Shown here: one piece after another, positions 44,188 through 53,138 of the stretch
Layout of the letters: each line of letters begins with the position of its first letter
Numbering within the stretch: position 1 is the first letter of the stretch
IMG/VR virus record: IMGVR_UViG_3300047678_000160
Location: 31,729-95,728 of that record
Source: a virus
Reading direction: 5' to 3' (one strand)
DNA length: 64,000 nt
Translations under genes and position numbers: made by a program
The notes under the pieces: generated by a model
Databases searched by the model: none
What the model was told of the DNA's origin: nothing
Seen by the model: only the letters and a program-made list of their open reading frames with translations

Positions 44188-44763
44188 ATGAATATCTGTT
44201 GTGATTGTGGTCTTCCGGTTTCCAGAAAAGGAACTTTACGTTGTATGAGTTGTGCCTCAAAGAACAGACCAAGAAGAGTGACAGATGAAGAAAAACAAAC
44301 AAGGGCACTAGAAATAAAAAAATACAAGGCGGAACTTTATCAAAAAAACAAGGAGAAAATATCACAAAGAAGAAAAGCCCACAGAGAAAAAATGAAGAAA
44401 GAAAATCCAGAACTTGTTAGATTGAAAGACTTTGGATATTTTTTGCGGTGGAAATATGGAATGGAAATATCTGATTACGAAGGTCTTATAAAAAAACAAG
44501 GAGGATGTTGCGCCATTTGTGGTCATAAACCTATCGACGGAGCAAAAAAAGAGAATAAATTGTATATAGACCACAATCATAAGACACAGAGAGTCAGAGG
44601 GTTGTTGTGTATGAATTGTAATTCAGCAATTGGTCATCTGAATGACGACTTGACAATAATAAAAAGTGCTTTAGAGTATCTGGAGATAAATCATAAAATA
44701 GATGAGAAAACTAGCCTCCATACAGAAAATACTGGATATTCGCCCAATCCCCGGAGCGGATAA
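44188..44763 (+). CDS. HNH (endonuclease VII-like) homing endonuclease
   Basis: 191 residues. N-terminal C-x2-C pairs, a basic helical linker, then C-x2-C...DHNHKTQRVRGLLC-x2-CN, the endonuclease VII-type HNH core with its zinc cysteines. It sits just before the split RNA ligase gene and overlaps its start by about 60 bases. A free-standing homing endonuclease next to an intein-bearing gene; it may promote spread of the region. Composition is more AT-rich than its neighbours. Confidence 0.8.
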   Translation: MNICCDCGLPVSRKGTLRCMSCASKNRPRRVTDEEKQTRALEIKKYKAELYQKNKEKISQRRKAHREKMKKENPELVRLKDFGYFLRWKYGMEISDYEGLIKKQGGCCAICGHKPIDGAKKENKLYIDHNHKTQRVRGLLCMNCNSAIGHLNDDLTIIKSALEYLEINHKIDEKTSLHTENTGYSPNPRSG

Positions 44764-45430
44764 AATTGTGGTTGTCAAGGTTTTAGGGTGGGAATGTGTT
44801 GCTCTAAAAGATGAATTTTCTGTTGGAGATGATTGTGTTTATTTTGAGTTGGATAGTATTCTCCCGATTGCCGACTGGAACGCTCACCTTCGTAAAGGTA
44901 GCGACGCTCATAAACCATTGAGAGTGCGGACTATCCGCCTTCGTGGCCAACTTTCTCAGGGTCTTGCCCTTCCTATGAGCCTTCTTCCTGAAGGCCAATA
45001 TGAACTTGGTCAAGACGTTACAGAACTCGTTGGAGTCAAGAAATGGGAACCTTACATTCCACCGGAAATGACCGGCAAGGTCAAAGGAACTCGCCCACAT
45101 TTCATTCCAAAAACGGATGAACCACGTTGTTTGGATGGTGATACTCTGGTGATAACCGAAGATGGCAAAAAAAGAATAAGTGATATTTGTAGAGAGCAAT
45201 ATCAAGGAAAGGCTCTCAGCCTCAATGAAATGACCGGAGAGCTAGAATACAAAAATATAACAAATCATATTGTTTCAAGAGCAAATGACGATTGGTATGA
45301 GATTGAAATAGAGGGTGTCCATAAGTTGATATGCACCGGAAACCACTTGATTTACATTCCTGAATTAATGTCATATCGCCGTGCAGACCAACTATCAATT
45401 GAAAATAATGTGTTATATACAAAAAACTGA
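44702..45430 (+). CDS. RNA ligase, N-terminal extein plus N-half of a split intein
   Basis: 243 codons. Residues 1-142 form the N-terminal OB-like domain and the start of the ligase domain of a DRB0094-type RNA ligase (ending FIPKTDEPR). From Cys at 45128 the sequence changes to an intein N-half: block A CLDGDTLVITEDG, block B HKLICTGNHLIY (T-x-x-H), ending after 100 residues at the TGA. The C-half and the rest of the ligase are encoded at 46475-47203. Protein trans-splicing would give a 344-residue ligase, the size of the Deinococcus enzyme. It seals RNA nicks. Confidence 0.88.
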   Translation: MRKLASIQKILDIRPIPGADKIVVVKVLGWECVALKDEFSVGDDCVYFELDSILPIADWNAHLRKGSDAHKPLRVRTIRLRGQLSQGLALPMSLLPEGQYELGQDVTELVGVKKWEPYIPPEMTGKVKGTRPHFIPKTDEPRCLDGDTLVITEDGKKRISDICREQYQGKALSLNEMTGELEYKNITNHIVSRANDDWYEIEIEGVHKLICTGNHLIYIPELMSYRRADQLSIENNVLYTKN

Positions 45431-45459
45431 TGGTTTTTGTCTTATGTATAGTTATATAC

Positions 45460-46509
45460 ATGAACAAAAAATGCAAAAAGTGCGAACAACATAAAAATAA
45501 CCCACGAATATTAAGGATACACTGGGGAACCATCCACCGCAATAGTTATAAAAATTATGAAACTTTCTATGGAGATTACATCCAGTTAGCTAGAGGAATA
45601 ACAGAAGAAAATATAAAAAATATAGTAGAAGAATATTCTCTCGGAGTGTCAAGGCCGGACCTACAAAAAAAATGGGGGTTTGATGTAACTGAAATTTTGA
45701 AATCTAAAAGTATAAAAATAAGAACTATATCCGACTCACGGAAAACAGAAAATTACAAAACTAAACATAGAAACACAACGTTGAAGAATTGGGGAGTAGA
45801 AAATATATCACAATCGGACGTTGTAAAAGAAAAAAAGAAGAAAACATTTATAAAACATTTTGGATATAAGAATAATTTTTGTAACGAAGAGATATTGAGA
45901 AAAGCAAAAATTATCCAACGAGAAAATTTTACACAAAACAGAGAAGAAATAATTAAAAGACAAAAAGACGGAATGATAAAAAATTGGGGCGTTGATAATG
46001 TATCAAAGCATCCAATCATATCTAAAAAAATATCCGAAACACATAAAATCCTAAATGCAAATAAAACAATAGAAGAAAAAAGAAAACAAACATTCGCATG
46101 TAGAAACGCTCTATTACAAACTCAATATACTGCACGTTCAAATTTAGAAAGAAGAATAGAAGAAATTATAAAAATACTCTCATATAAAATAAAATTTAAC
46201 AAAATAGTATGTCGAAAAAATGTAGATATATTATTGACAGAGATAAAAGTTATAATAGAAATACAAGGAACATACTTTCACGCCGACCCAAGAAAATACA
46301 AACCGACAGATTATTTTAAGCAATTTAACTGCACCGCTGGGGATATATGGAAAAAGGATAATAATAAGAAAATTCTATTTGAAAACAATGGATATAAAGT
46401 ATATCATCTCTGGGAAAAAGAAATCAACGAAATGTCAGATGGTCAAATAATAGAATTTATCATAAAAATTTACAATGAAAACAGTTACGGGAAAAATAAC
46501 ATCAATTAA
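45460..46509 (+). CDS. Vsr-like homing endonuclease inside the split intein
   Basis: 349 residues from the ATG at 45460 (an ATG at 45430 is also possible). The N-terminus has C-x2-C; the middle carries repeats around NWGVENIS and NWGVDNVS; the C-terminus has a PD-(D/E)xK/Vsr-type core with DILL, VIIEIQGTYFHADP and VYHLWEKEI. Free-standing Vsr-like endonucleases between halves of split inteins were described in fractured phage genes. The gene is extremely A-rich, unlike its neighbours, pointing to recent transfer. It overlaps the next start by 35 bases. Confidence 0.85.
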   Translation: MNKKCKKCEQHKNNPRILRIHWGTIHRNSYKNYETFYGDYIQLARGITEENIKNIVEEYSLGVSRPDLQKKWGFDVTEILKSKSIKIRTISDSRKTENYKTKHRNTTLKNWGVENISQSDVVKEKKKKTFIKHFGYKNNFCNEEILRKAKIIQRENFTQNREEIIKRQKDGMIKNWGVDNVSKHPIISKKISETHKILNANKTIEEKRKQTFACRNALLQTQYTARSNLERRIEEIIKILSYKIKFNKIVCRKNVDILLTEIKVIIEIQGTYFHADPRKYKPTDYFKQFNCTAGDIWKKDNNKKILFENNGYKVYHLWEKEINEMSDGQIIEFIIKIYNENSYGKNNIN

Positions 46510-47203
46510 AAAATTAAATGTAAAATCAAAAAGATATGATATATCTGTTGAAGATAATCATAATTTTTTTGCCAATAACGTTTTGGTTCATAATTGCCAA
46601 TCTAATCCAGATGCGCTGACGGAGTTGCTTGCGCTTGATACTGAGGTTGTCGGGACGATGAAAATGGACGGAACAAGCATTTCTTGCTACATCAAGGATG
46701 GAGCTTTTGGCGTGACTTCCCGTAACATGGAACTCATTGAAACTGAGGACAATGCCTATTGGAAAATCGTCCGTGAGTGCGACATTGAGGGTAAGATGCG
46801 TTCTTTCTTCTCTTGCAACATTTTCGGCGGTGACTACGTGATTCAGGGTGAGTTATGTGGTCCCGGCATCCAAGGCAACAAAATGGGTCTGGATAAACTG
46901 ACTCTGTTTTGGTATAACGTCTATCACGTTGGTATGGGTGATTATATGTCACACAAGATTCTGCGTGACTTCACTCTATCGACTGGCCTAAACATGGTCG
47001 AAGTAGTTTTTCAAGGAAAATTGCCTCAAAACACTACAATCAATAGCCTACTTGAGATTGCGGACAGACTCGATTACAAAAACGGCCTTCCAGCCGAAGG
47101 AATTGTTTGGCGTCCTGTAATGGAACAACGGAGTGAAACTCTTGGTTCTCGTATGAGCTTCAAGACAATCTCAAACCGTTTTCTTGAGCTCTATAAAGAA
47201 TAA
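46475..47203 (+). CDS. C-half of split intein plus RNA ligase C-terminal extein
   Basis: The first 40 residues are an intein C-half with block F (YDISVEDNHNFF) and block G ending VLVHN before Cys at 46595. The remaining 202 residues are the catalytic part of the RNA ligase: TMKMDG with the nucleotidylated lysine (codon 46661-46663), GDYVIQGELCGPGIQ motif and EGIVWRP near the end. Joined with the first half at PR/CQSN it gives an unbroken ligase. Acts in RNA or tRNA repair. Confidence 0.88.
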   Translation: MKTVTGKITSIKKLNVKSKRYDISVEDNHNFFANNVLVHNCQSNPDALTELLALDTEVVGTMKMDGTSISCYIKDGAFGVTSRNMELIETEDNAYWKIVRECDIEGKMRSFFSCNIFGGDYVIQGELCGPGIQGNKMGLDKLTLFWYNVYHVGMGDYMSHKILRDFTLSTGLNMVEVVFQGKLPQNTTINSLLEIADRLDYKNGLPAEGIVWRPVMEQRSETLGSRMSFKTISNRFLELYKE

Positions 47204-47204
47204 C

Positions 47205-47690
47205 ATGAGCAACCACAGCAACCCCCGATTCAACGTCACTGGCCAAGAAGAAGATGGTCTAGCGGCTACACTAGCGCTTTGGGGAACCATCAACCTCAGT
47301 AGCTATCAGATTGCAAAAGTAAAGAGTCCTTTGGATTTCAAGGGATACCGACTTGACCCATATCTCGGCATGGTTCTTTTTCAATATGAAATAGAAAACA
47401 CCAAGATGATTCCTTTTCCTTTTGACGAAGGAAAATATCCTGAGCGTCTTGCTTCATTCTTTTACAACTATCTCAAAAGTGATAAATCGAAAGTGTCTAT
47501 TCCTGAGAAGCCGGTCGGATTGTTAGATTACTACGCTGACTTTCGTGCGGATTTCCCACTGGATGTAGATGAAGACCACGACGGCCATAACGAACGTGGT
47601 TGGAGAGTTTCAACGGGTCGCTGGGGCCATGTTCTAAACTACGATGAAGCCATCTTCATCCGCCCAATTCATATTTGGTATGGAAAATAA
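47205..47690 (+). CDS. Hypothetical protein
   Basis: 161 residues from the ATG at 47205, directly after the ligase stop. Aromatic-rich, mixed fold, no motif. Starts a long run of closely spaced genes. Confidence 0.55.
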   Translation: MSNHSNPRFNVTGQEEDGLAATLALWGTINLSSYQIAKVKSPLDFKGYRLDPYLGMVLFQYEIENTKMIPFPFDEGKYPERLASFFYNYLKSDKSKVSIPEKPVGLLDYYADFRADFPLDVDEDHDGHNERGWRVSTGRWGHVLNYDEAIFIRPIHIWYGK

Positions 47691-47693
47691 CCT

Positions 47694-48053
47694 ATGAGCA
47701 CCTTTTTAATTTGCACCGAAGTTTTCAATAAACGTGGGGGAGAACATGGAAGATATTTCCGTTTTCCCCTCGATGCACATAATGGAGATTTTGATGTTAA
47801 ATCACGAACAGCTTTTAATGCATTTTTCAACAATCCCAAAAAACAGAGGAATTGGACACCTAGTAGAGAAATTTTATATCACGTTCAAGACTATTCTGAT
47901 TATCTTCTCAGTCAAGAAAGTTGGAAAAAATCTCCGACCAGAATCAAATGTAAAATTGAATACGAAGAGCCAAAACTAATTGAACTCAGTTCTATTTTTG
48001 AGTTATTTGAGGCCATTGGATTTAACAACAAAACGAAAAAATATAACACCTAA
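47694..48053 (+). CDS. Hypothetical protein
   Basis: 119 residues; alpha/beta, aromatic-rich, no motif recognised. Close spacing on both sides suggests an operon. Confidence 0.55.
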   Translation: MSTFLICTEVFNKRGGEHGRYFRFPLDAHNGDFDVKSRTAFNAFFNNPKKQRNWTPSREILYHVQDYSDYLLSQESWKKSPTRIKCKIEYEEPKLIELSSIFELFEAIGFNNKTKKYNT

Positions 48054-48058
48054 TTATT

Positions 48059-49099
48059 ATGGGCTGCTGGAACGAAACATGTGCAATCAGTCGGATGTCA
48101 ATATCCGCCGGCGAAGCTGTTCGCTTTCTCCCTATCGTCATGAATCCGTATCACGTAGAGACGGTTAAGGGATTGAAATTGCCCAAGGGAGTTTCTACCA
48201 CCACCATTACCGGCAAATCCGGCTGCTATATCAGCGACCTATGGGCACCATTGTGCTATCCGATTCGTGGAGAATACAATGATTACGGAACCATTGAGAA
48301 TATTCCTGAAAAAACAGACAAGGACAAGGCTGAATTGGCTCAATTTGTGGATGCCTTTAAAGAGCATTGTCTTCCCATTGAACTTGGGGAGAACGAATAT
48401 CATGACGTTGCAGTGAAGAAATTCTCCGTTGATGAAATTTTAGGGGCTCTTCAAGAAGGCCGCTGTTTCAAGCTGTATCAAAGTTCTCTGCCGGGCTACG
48501 CTGACCGACTACTTCCTATTGCGTGGATGATGATTAAGGAATCTGTCTGGCAATCACTGTTGAAAATTGACATTAAAAAATCAAAAGAAGTTTGGCACAC
48601 AAAGGGTGAGAAAGACCGTTATTCTCTCAAAGGAATTCGTGAGGGACTTTTGGAGTCATTTGAAAGAATCAACAAGAGAAACAAAGTAGACAAGCTCTTG
48701 GAGAAGAAAGAAAATCTTGAAGGAGACGAATTAAGAAAAGCAGCCTCCGAAATATTAGAACTGATGAAGGATTCTCATTCTTTCATGAACATGACTCGCT
48801 CACGAACATGGCACAATTCTCCAATTACTGAGCCGGTCATCAATGAAAATTTGATTGATGTTGTCACCGAAATGGAATACGTTTACGGCATGATGAGCAT
48901 TTTAAGAATCAATTTCGCTCCAACCACAGGCTCAGGAAGTCAATGTAATAACTACGCTCTTTGGAGTCTTGTCAATTCAAGTTGGAAAAAACTTGTGTCC
49001 AAAGACTTAAAAGAAGAAAGAGAAGAGACTAAAAAATCAAATGCTGAGTATAAAGAATTTTTAAAAAAAGAAGCAGAAAAGAAAAAGAAGAAAGTATGA
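48059..49099 (+). CDS. Conserved phage protein, MGCWN family
   Basis: 346 residues. The N-terminus MGCWNETCAISRMSI, with paired cysteines, is a recurrent opening in large phages and suggests a metal or structural site; the rest is helical with a Lys/Glu coiled coil at the end. I know no function. Overlaps the phosphoesterase start by 4 bases. Confidence 0.6.
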   Translation: MGCWNETCAISRMSISAGEAVRFLPIVMNPYHVETVKGLKLPKGVSTTTITGKSGCYISDLWAPLCYPIRGEYNDYGTIENIPEKTDKDKAELAQFVDAFKEHCLPIELGENEYHDVAVKKFSVDEILGALQEGRCFKLYQSSLPGYADRLLPIAWMMIKESVWQSLLKIDIKKSKEVWHTKGEKDRYSLKGIREGLLESFERINKRNKVDKLLEKKENLEGDELRKAASEILELMKDSHSFMNMTRSRTWHNSPITEPVINENLIDVVTEMEYVYGMMSILRINFAPTTGSGSQCNNYALWSLVNSSWKKLVSKDLKEEREETKKSNAEYKEFLKKEAEKKKKKV

Positions 49100-49809
49100 G
49101 TAAGTTAAAATTAGATTCAAAGAAACAACGAATTTGGTTTGTTTCCGACCTACATTATGGTCACGGAAAGCCGTTTATTATTGACCCGCGCGGCTACAAA
49201 ACCCTCAAAGAAGCGATGGAAGACACTTTCCATAAGTGGAAACAATACATCGCTCCTACTGATATTGTCATCAATCTCGGTGACCAAATCGTAGGCGCAG
49301 GTCAAAACACCAGACAGTATGTTTTCGATTTACTGTCTCTCCCTTGTGCTCACCAATATTTCATTTGGGGAAATCACAATGCCGGTATGAGCGACATTTA
49401 CACAGAATCCATGAAGGACGCTGGCCACGACGCCAACGAATACAATATCTATCCTTGGACACTGAGCAATTATCCGTTCACCTTCTTGGGTGATTATGCT
49501 GAAATCATCATTGACCATCAGCATGTGGTGTTGTCTCACTATCCAATTGCTTCGTGGAACCATGTCAGCAAAGGTGCTTATATGCTTCATGGTCACTGTC
49601 ACGGAAACTTGAAAGATGATAAAACCCTCAAGCGACTTGACATTGGTTGGGACTGGAAAAATCGTCCAGTCGAATGGACAGAAATCGTCCGAGAATTGGA
49701 AGGTCGAAAGGGTGTTCCGGTTGACCATCATGGCACCGCTAAGTTCATTCTCAACGAAAAGTCTGGAAACAGCTTCTTTGAAGACCACAAAGATAGAAAA
49801 GATACATGA
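49096..49809 (+). CDS. Calcineurin-like metallophosphoesterase
   Basis: 237 residues. Metal-binding motifs in order: SDLHYGH, NLGDQ, WGNHN, LSHYPI and HGHCHG. Two-metal phosphoesterase; the substrate (cyclic nucleotide, RNA end or protein phosphate) is unknown. Phage enzymes of this type often act in nucleotide or RNA metabolism. Coupled to both neighbours by 4-base overlaps. Confidence 0.88.
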   Translation: MSKLKLDSKKQRIWFVSDLHYGHGKPFIIDPRGYKTLKEAMEDTFHKWKQYIAPTDIVINLGDQIVGAGQNTRQYVFDLLSLPCAHQYFIWGNHNAGMSDIYTESMKDAGHDANEYNIYPWTLSNYPFTFLGDYAEIIIDHQHVVLSHYPIASWNHVSKGAYMLHGHCHGNLKDDKTLKRLDIGWDWKNRPVEWTEIVRELEGRKGVPVDHHGTAKFILNEKSGNSFFEDHKDRKDT

Positions 49810-50063
49810 AAAAACAATTAATCGTCACCGGGCTTTCCTTAAAACAAGGAAGGCCTGTTGTGTGCTATAATGCATCGAAGGAGCCTTCTACTTGGGGAAC
49901 AATTTCTGAATATGGAAGTTCATCAAGCACCGTAGCATATGGCGACCACGCTCCAATTTGGGGCAGTAATTTTTGGGCCAACGAATTCCTCGTTGGATTC
50001 AACTCAATCGAAGAGGCAATGAAAGTCGTAAGAGACTTTGAAGATAGTCAACCAAACAGATGA
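49806..50063 (+). CDS. Hypothetical protein
   Basis: 85 residues, Gly/Ser/Trp-rich beta-like segment, no motif. Ends 1 base before the ATG of the captured receptor fragment. Confidence 0.5.
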   Translation: MKKQLIVTGLSLKQGRPVVCYNASKEPSTWGTISEYGSSSSTVAYGDHAPIWGSNFWANEFLVGFNSIEEAMKVVRDFEDSQPNR

Positions 50064-50064
50064 C

Positions 50065-50430
50065 ATGAAATATATCAAATACCTAATCATCAGCTTGCTG
50101 TTTTCAGCCGCTTTGTCAGCACAAACAATTACGCTTGATAAATTCGTTGTAACATCTTCACCAACTGGAGAACTGACGTTCAGCGGAGAAATCGGAAAAT
50201 CAGCGTTTTCTGATAATGGCACAATCCTCAATACACCCCGAAGTGTTAGCTCAATTGACAATTCTATTCTGACCCAATTCAACTTGAAGTCCATTGGACA
50301 AGTGATGAACTTTGTGTCAGGCGTTCAAACCGTTGGTTCATTTGGACAATTTGCTTCCGTAAACGTCAGAGGAGATTTGGCTGAAAGCTTAAATTGGATA
50401 CCTGTAAAGATAGATATGATTTGGTCATAA
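50065..50430 (+). pseudogene. N-terminal fragment of a TonB-dependent receptor (signal peptide plus plug start)
   Basis: 121 residues from the ATG at 50065. Signal peptide of about 19 residues (MKYIKYLIISLLFSAALSA), then TLDKFVVTSSPT and a plug-type segment: TPRSVSSID, QVMNFVSGVQTVG and SVNVRGDLAE. This is the start of an outer-membrane receptor; a full one has 600 or more residues. The reading frame leaves receptor sequence near 50380 and soon stops. I associate the LDKFVVT style with Verrucomicrobiota. A phage has no use for a full receptor; an exported plug could block the receptor, but a chance capture is as likely. Confidence 0.75.
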
Positions 50431-50624
50431 TCTGTGCGGACGATATTCCGTTTGTTCAAGATGGAACGCGACTTACGGACGAAGATAGAAGAAAAACTCA
50501 AGTCCAGATAATTACGGAGCTAACCAAACGAAAGATTGGATGTATCATCGTATCAGGTTCCGTCGAAGAAAGAGTTTCTCAGGTCAAGGACATAATTCTT
50601 GACAAGTTTGGAATAGAGGTATAA
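50394..50624 (+). pseudogene. C-terminal fragment of a NadR-like kinase
   Basis: The last 70 residues of an NadR-type ATPase: YDLVIICADDIPFVQDGTR, then the EDRRK region and SGSVEERV C-terminal helix. The P-loop half is missing. In front of it lies the receptor fragment in another frame, so the N-terminal half of nadR was replaced by foreign DNA. No good start codon precedes it; the TTG at 50394 is inferred. NadR phosphorylates nicotinamide riboside, so this is a lost NAD-salvage gene. Confidence 0.7.
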
Positions 50625-50634
50625 ATTATAGTCC

Positions 50635-50892
50635 ATGATTAGATTATCTGGACAAGCAGTCGCTGAAGACTGCAAGAATACTTCATTTGCTGGCGACGAA
50701 AATCACTTGGTCGCTGGTATTGGATTGAAAGATATTATGGTCATACACACCAAATCGGCTACAATCGTGGCTCCGATTAATCGTCCTCAACTAATCAAAC
50801 AATTCATAGCAAAAAATTTAGTAAACAGATTGAGTAAAGATGAAATAGACTTAATCATTCGAGGCATAAACTCCAACGCTATCGATATATGA
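50635..50892 (+). CDS. Fragment resembling the C-terminal end of mannose-1-phosphate guanylyltransferase
   Basis: 85 residues. The phrase HLVAGIGLKDIMVIHTKSAT resembles the late strand of ManC-type nucleotidyltransferases (HLVA.IGLEDLVVV.T.DA), but the nucleotide-binding N-terminus is absent. It may be a decayed host gene or a small phage family that kept this domain. It lies in the same cluster of gene fragments as the receptor and NadR pieces. Confidence 0.5.
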   Translation: MIRLSGQAVAEDCKNTSFAGDENHLVAGIGLKDIMVIHTKSATIVAPINRPQLIKQFIAKNLVNRLSKDEIDLIIRGINSNAIDI

Positions 50893-51122
50893 CAGACCAA
50901 GAATACACTTATACCGGAAAGGAATTATTTTCTCGCGGATTTAAAGTCCAAATGACCAAAAACAGCGGCGCTACCCACAAGTATCTGGTGACAAGAACAG
51001 ATGCTCTTCCGTGGCCAGAAAAAATCAACATGATTAATTTTTGTGACCACGGCCCAGGCAATTTTGGTGGTAAGGTAACATACGTTGGCGACATTGCCTA
51101 TGTAGACGTTTACGTTGACTAA
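50889..51122 (+). CDS. Hypothetical protein
   Basis: 77 residues in an ATGA overlap with the upstream gene. Small alpha/beta, no motif recognised. Confidence 0.5.
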   Translation: MTDQEYTYTGKELFSRGFKVQMTKNSGATHKYLVTRTDALPWPEKINMINFCDHGPGNFGGKVTYVGDIAYVDVYVD

Positions 51123-51125
51123 TTT

Positions 51126-51872
51126 ATGGGCATAAGAATAAACGTTACATTAGGATACGGCTTTCGGTATTCCAAATACGATAAAGACCCGCGCATAAAT
51201 TGGAGTGTATTGGAAATGAATGGTGAGGAAATCTTGAAAAAGATGCAAGCCCTTGCCAAAAAACACAAGAAAGACCCAGAAAAAATTGGATACGCCAAAT
51301 GGCATATAGAAGATTTTGAAAACTATGTCTCTGGAAAGATGTATGGAAAAAAGGGAGAAAAGATAACTCGATTGGATGCACATGATTTCATTTCTTATGA
51401 CATGTATGCTACAGAGGGAGAAAATGGAATCGGGCCCTTTGTGATTACAAATCCGGAAATGGGAGATTGGCATCGCTATGACAACATTATCGACTATTAC
51501 AGCTATCCTTCGATGACAACAACTGTCAAACCAATTCTCGATGGCGCCGGACAACCGGCACAAATTTATCCATACTGTGCATTTGTCCACAGAAAAACAG
51601 GCGTCAAAGGAAAAGAGTCAGTCAATCAAAGTGACCGCTGGAGCATAACCAACATGTATTTTGATAAGAAATACAAGAAGACTAGAGGTAAGGATTGGAA
51701 ATGGAAAGTCTTCAAAAAAAATTTTGGAGTATCTAACATAGTTGAATGGCAACGAGATATAGTTCCTCAACCTCCTTACATCATATACTTGTTTTGCGAA
51801 GCGACAAATTTCTTTAAAAATCCCTTGACTTTGTATAGATTGAAACCAATGATTATCAGTTATTGGTGTTAA
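51126..51872 (+). CDS. Conserved-looking hypothetical protein
   Basis: 248 residues, aromatic- and Lys-rich, mixed fold; no motif recognised. The start context has no Shine-Dalgarno. It precedes the nucleotidyltransferase gene by 4 bases. Confidence 0.55.
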   Translation: MGIRINVTLGYGFRYSKYDKDPRINWSVLEMNGEEILKKMQALAKKHKKDPEKIGYAKWHIEDFENYVSGKMYGKKGEKITRLDAHDFISYDMYATEGENGIGPFVITNPEMGDWHRYDNIIDYYSYPSMTTTVKPILDGAGQPAQIYPYCAFVHRKTGVKGKESVNQSDRWSITNMYFDKKYKKTRGKDWKWKVFKKNFGVSNIVEWQRDIVPQPPYIIYLFCEATNFFKNPLTLYRLKPMIISYWC

Positions 51873-51876
51873 AAAT

Positions 51877-52596
51877 ATGAAAATGTTATGCAAAACGCTC
51901 GGCGGAAGTCGGGCCTACGGACTTGAAACTCCGGAGTCAGATACAGATTACCGTGGGGTGTTTATCAACACAGACCCAGCGGTGATTCTCGGTCTTTCAC
52001 GCCATGACGTTGTTCAAAAACAAGAAACCGATGATGTTGTTTATTTTGAGGTTAGAAAATTCTTCGAGCTTCTAAAGAATGGTAACACCGGCGCTCTTGA
52101 AATCCTTTTCAATAGGAAAGAACAATTTCTTGAGCTTGACCCTGCCTTTGAAATGGTCTATGAAAATCGCTTTAAGTTTGTCGATACCGACAAAATGTTT
52201 AAGTGCCTTCGTGGATATATGCAAGGTGAACTTCGCCTCGCCAACGGTGAGCGCACGGGCCAACTTGGTGGAAAAAGAAAGACTCAACTTGAAAAGTATG
52301 GATTTAGCCCAAAAAACTTCGTCCAACTATTCAGACTAGCATGGGCCGGAGAGACTCTCTTCCAAGAGGGTTATTTCCCAGTCAATGTTAAAGAAGCTTC
52401 TCCTGAAATGCATGAGAAACTTATCCATCTAAAGACAAACCCAGCTCTATACACAAAAGAGCAACTTAATGCTGAATATGTTAAGGCCGAAGCGTCTCTA
52501 GTTGTTGCTTATGAAACACGCAAACATCAGTTCGCGTTTGATGAGGCTCTGGCTAACGACATTCTTCGTAAGCTATACCTACCCTACCTAAAGTGA
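51877..52596 (+). CDS. Pol beta-superfamily nucleotidyltransferase (RlaP/YcgL-like)
   Basis: 239 residues. The N-terminus GSRAYGLETPESDTDYRGVF is the nucleotidyltransferase G-S...D-x-D motif (metal Asp pair), followed by the PheS-like helical domain typical of RlaP-type proteins. The family is predicted to act in RNA repair, adding nucleotides or acting on RNA ends. It fits the surrounding repair genes. A downstream in-frame ATG (51883) could also be the start. Confidence 0.82.
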   Translation: MKMLCKTLGGSRAYGLETPESDTDYRGVFINTDPAVILGLSRHDVVQKQETDDVVYFEVRKFFELLKNGNTGALEILFNRKEQFLELDPAFEMVYENRFKFVDTDKMFKCLRGYMQGELRLANGERTGQLGGKRKTQLEKYGFSPKNFVQLFRLAWAGETLFQEGYFPVNVKEASPEMHEKLIHLKTNPALYTKEQLNAEYVKAEASLVVAYETRKHQFAFDEALANDILRKLYLPYLK

Positions 52597-53138
52597 AGAC
52601 AAGAAAAGAACTTCCACAACTTTTCAACTCCCTCAACCTTCTCGGTGAGGGAGTTGAAGTTGGTGTGCATCGCGGTGGATTCTCCGCAGCTATCCTATCC
52701 GTTTGGAAAGGTAAGAAGCTTCATGCCGTTGACCCGTGGCTCCATCAGGGAGTCAAAATGGACATTTCTGACGAAAGCCAAGAAATCCATGATGAAAATT
52801 TGAGGGTGACAAAAGAAACACTGTCAAAATTCAAAGGAAGATTTGCTATTGTCCGAGATTTTTCCATTAGTGCTTCAAACCGATTCTTAGATGGTTCCCT
52901 CGATTTTGTTTATCTTGATGCTAGACACGACTATCGTTCTATTTGGAGCGATTTGGAAGTTTGGTATCCAAAGGTAAGAAAAGGTGGAATCATTTCTGGT
53001 CATGATTACAAAAATTCATGCGTCAGAAAGAATCTCGTTGAAGTAAAAAGAGCAGTCGATAACTTCTTCCTAATTGTGGGCGGAAAGATTGAGACTACAA
53101 CCGAAGATAATCTTCCTTCTTGGCATGTCATTAAGTAA
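52593..53138 (+). CDS. Class I SAM methyltransferase
   Basis: 181 residues, GTG start in overlap with the upstream gene. SAM motif VEVGVHRGGFS, acidic strand end HAVDPW, and the LDFVYLDARHDY motif near residue 108 place it in the Methyltransf_24 type. Substrate unknown; small molecules, sugars or RNA caps are possible. Confidence 0.8.
   Translation: MKTRKELPQLFNSLNLLGEGVEVGVHRGGFSAAILSVWKGKKLHAVDPWLHQGVKMDISDESQEIHDENLRVTKETLSKFKGRFAIVRDFSISASNRFLDGSLDFVYLDARHDYRSIWSDLEVWYPKVRKGGIISGHDYKNSCVRKNLVEVKRAVDNFFLIVGGKIETTTEDNLPSWHVIK

Noticed and set aside
45430-45460. Start of the intein endonuclease at the ATG overlapping the previous stop (45430)
   Set aside because: Kept as an alternative only; the extra ten residues are hydrophobic and unlike the family, while 45460 follows a TATATAC element and opens with the Cys-x2-Cys pair.
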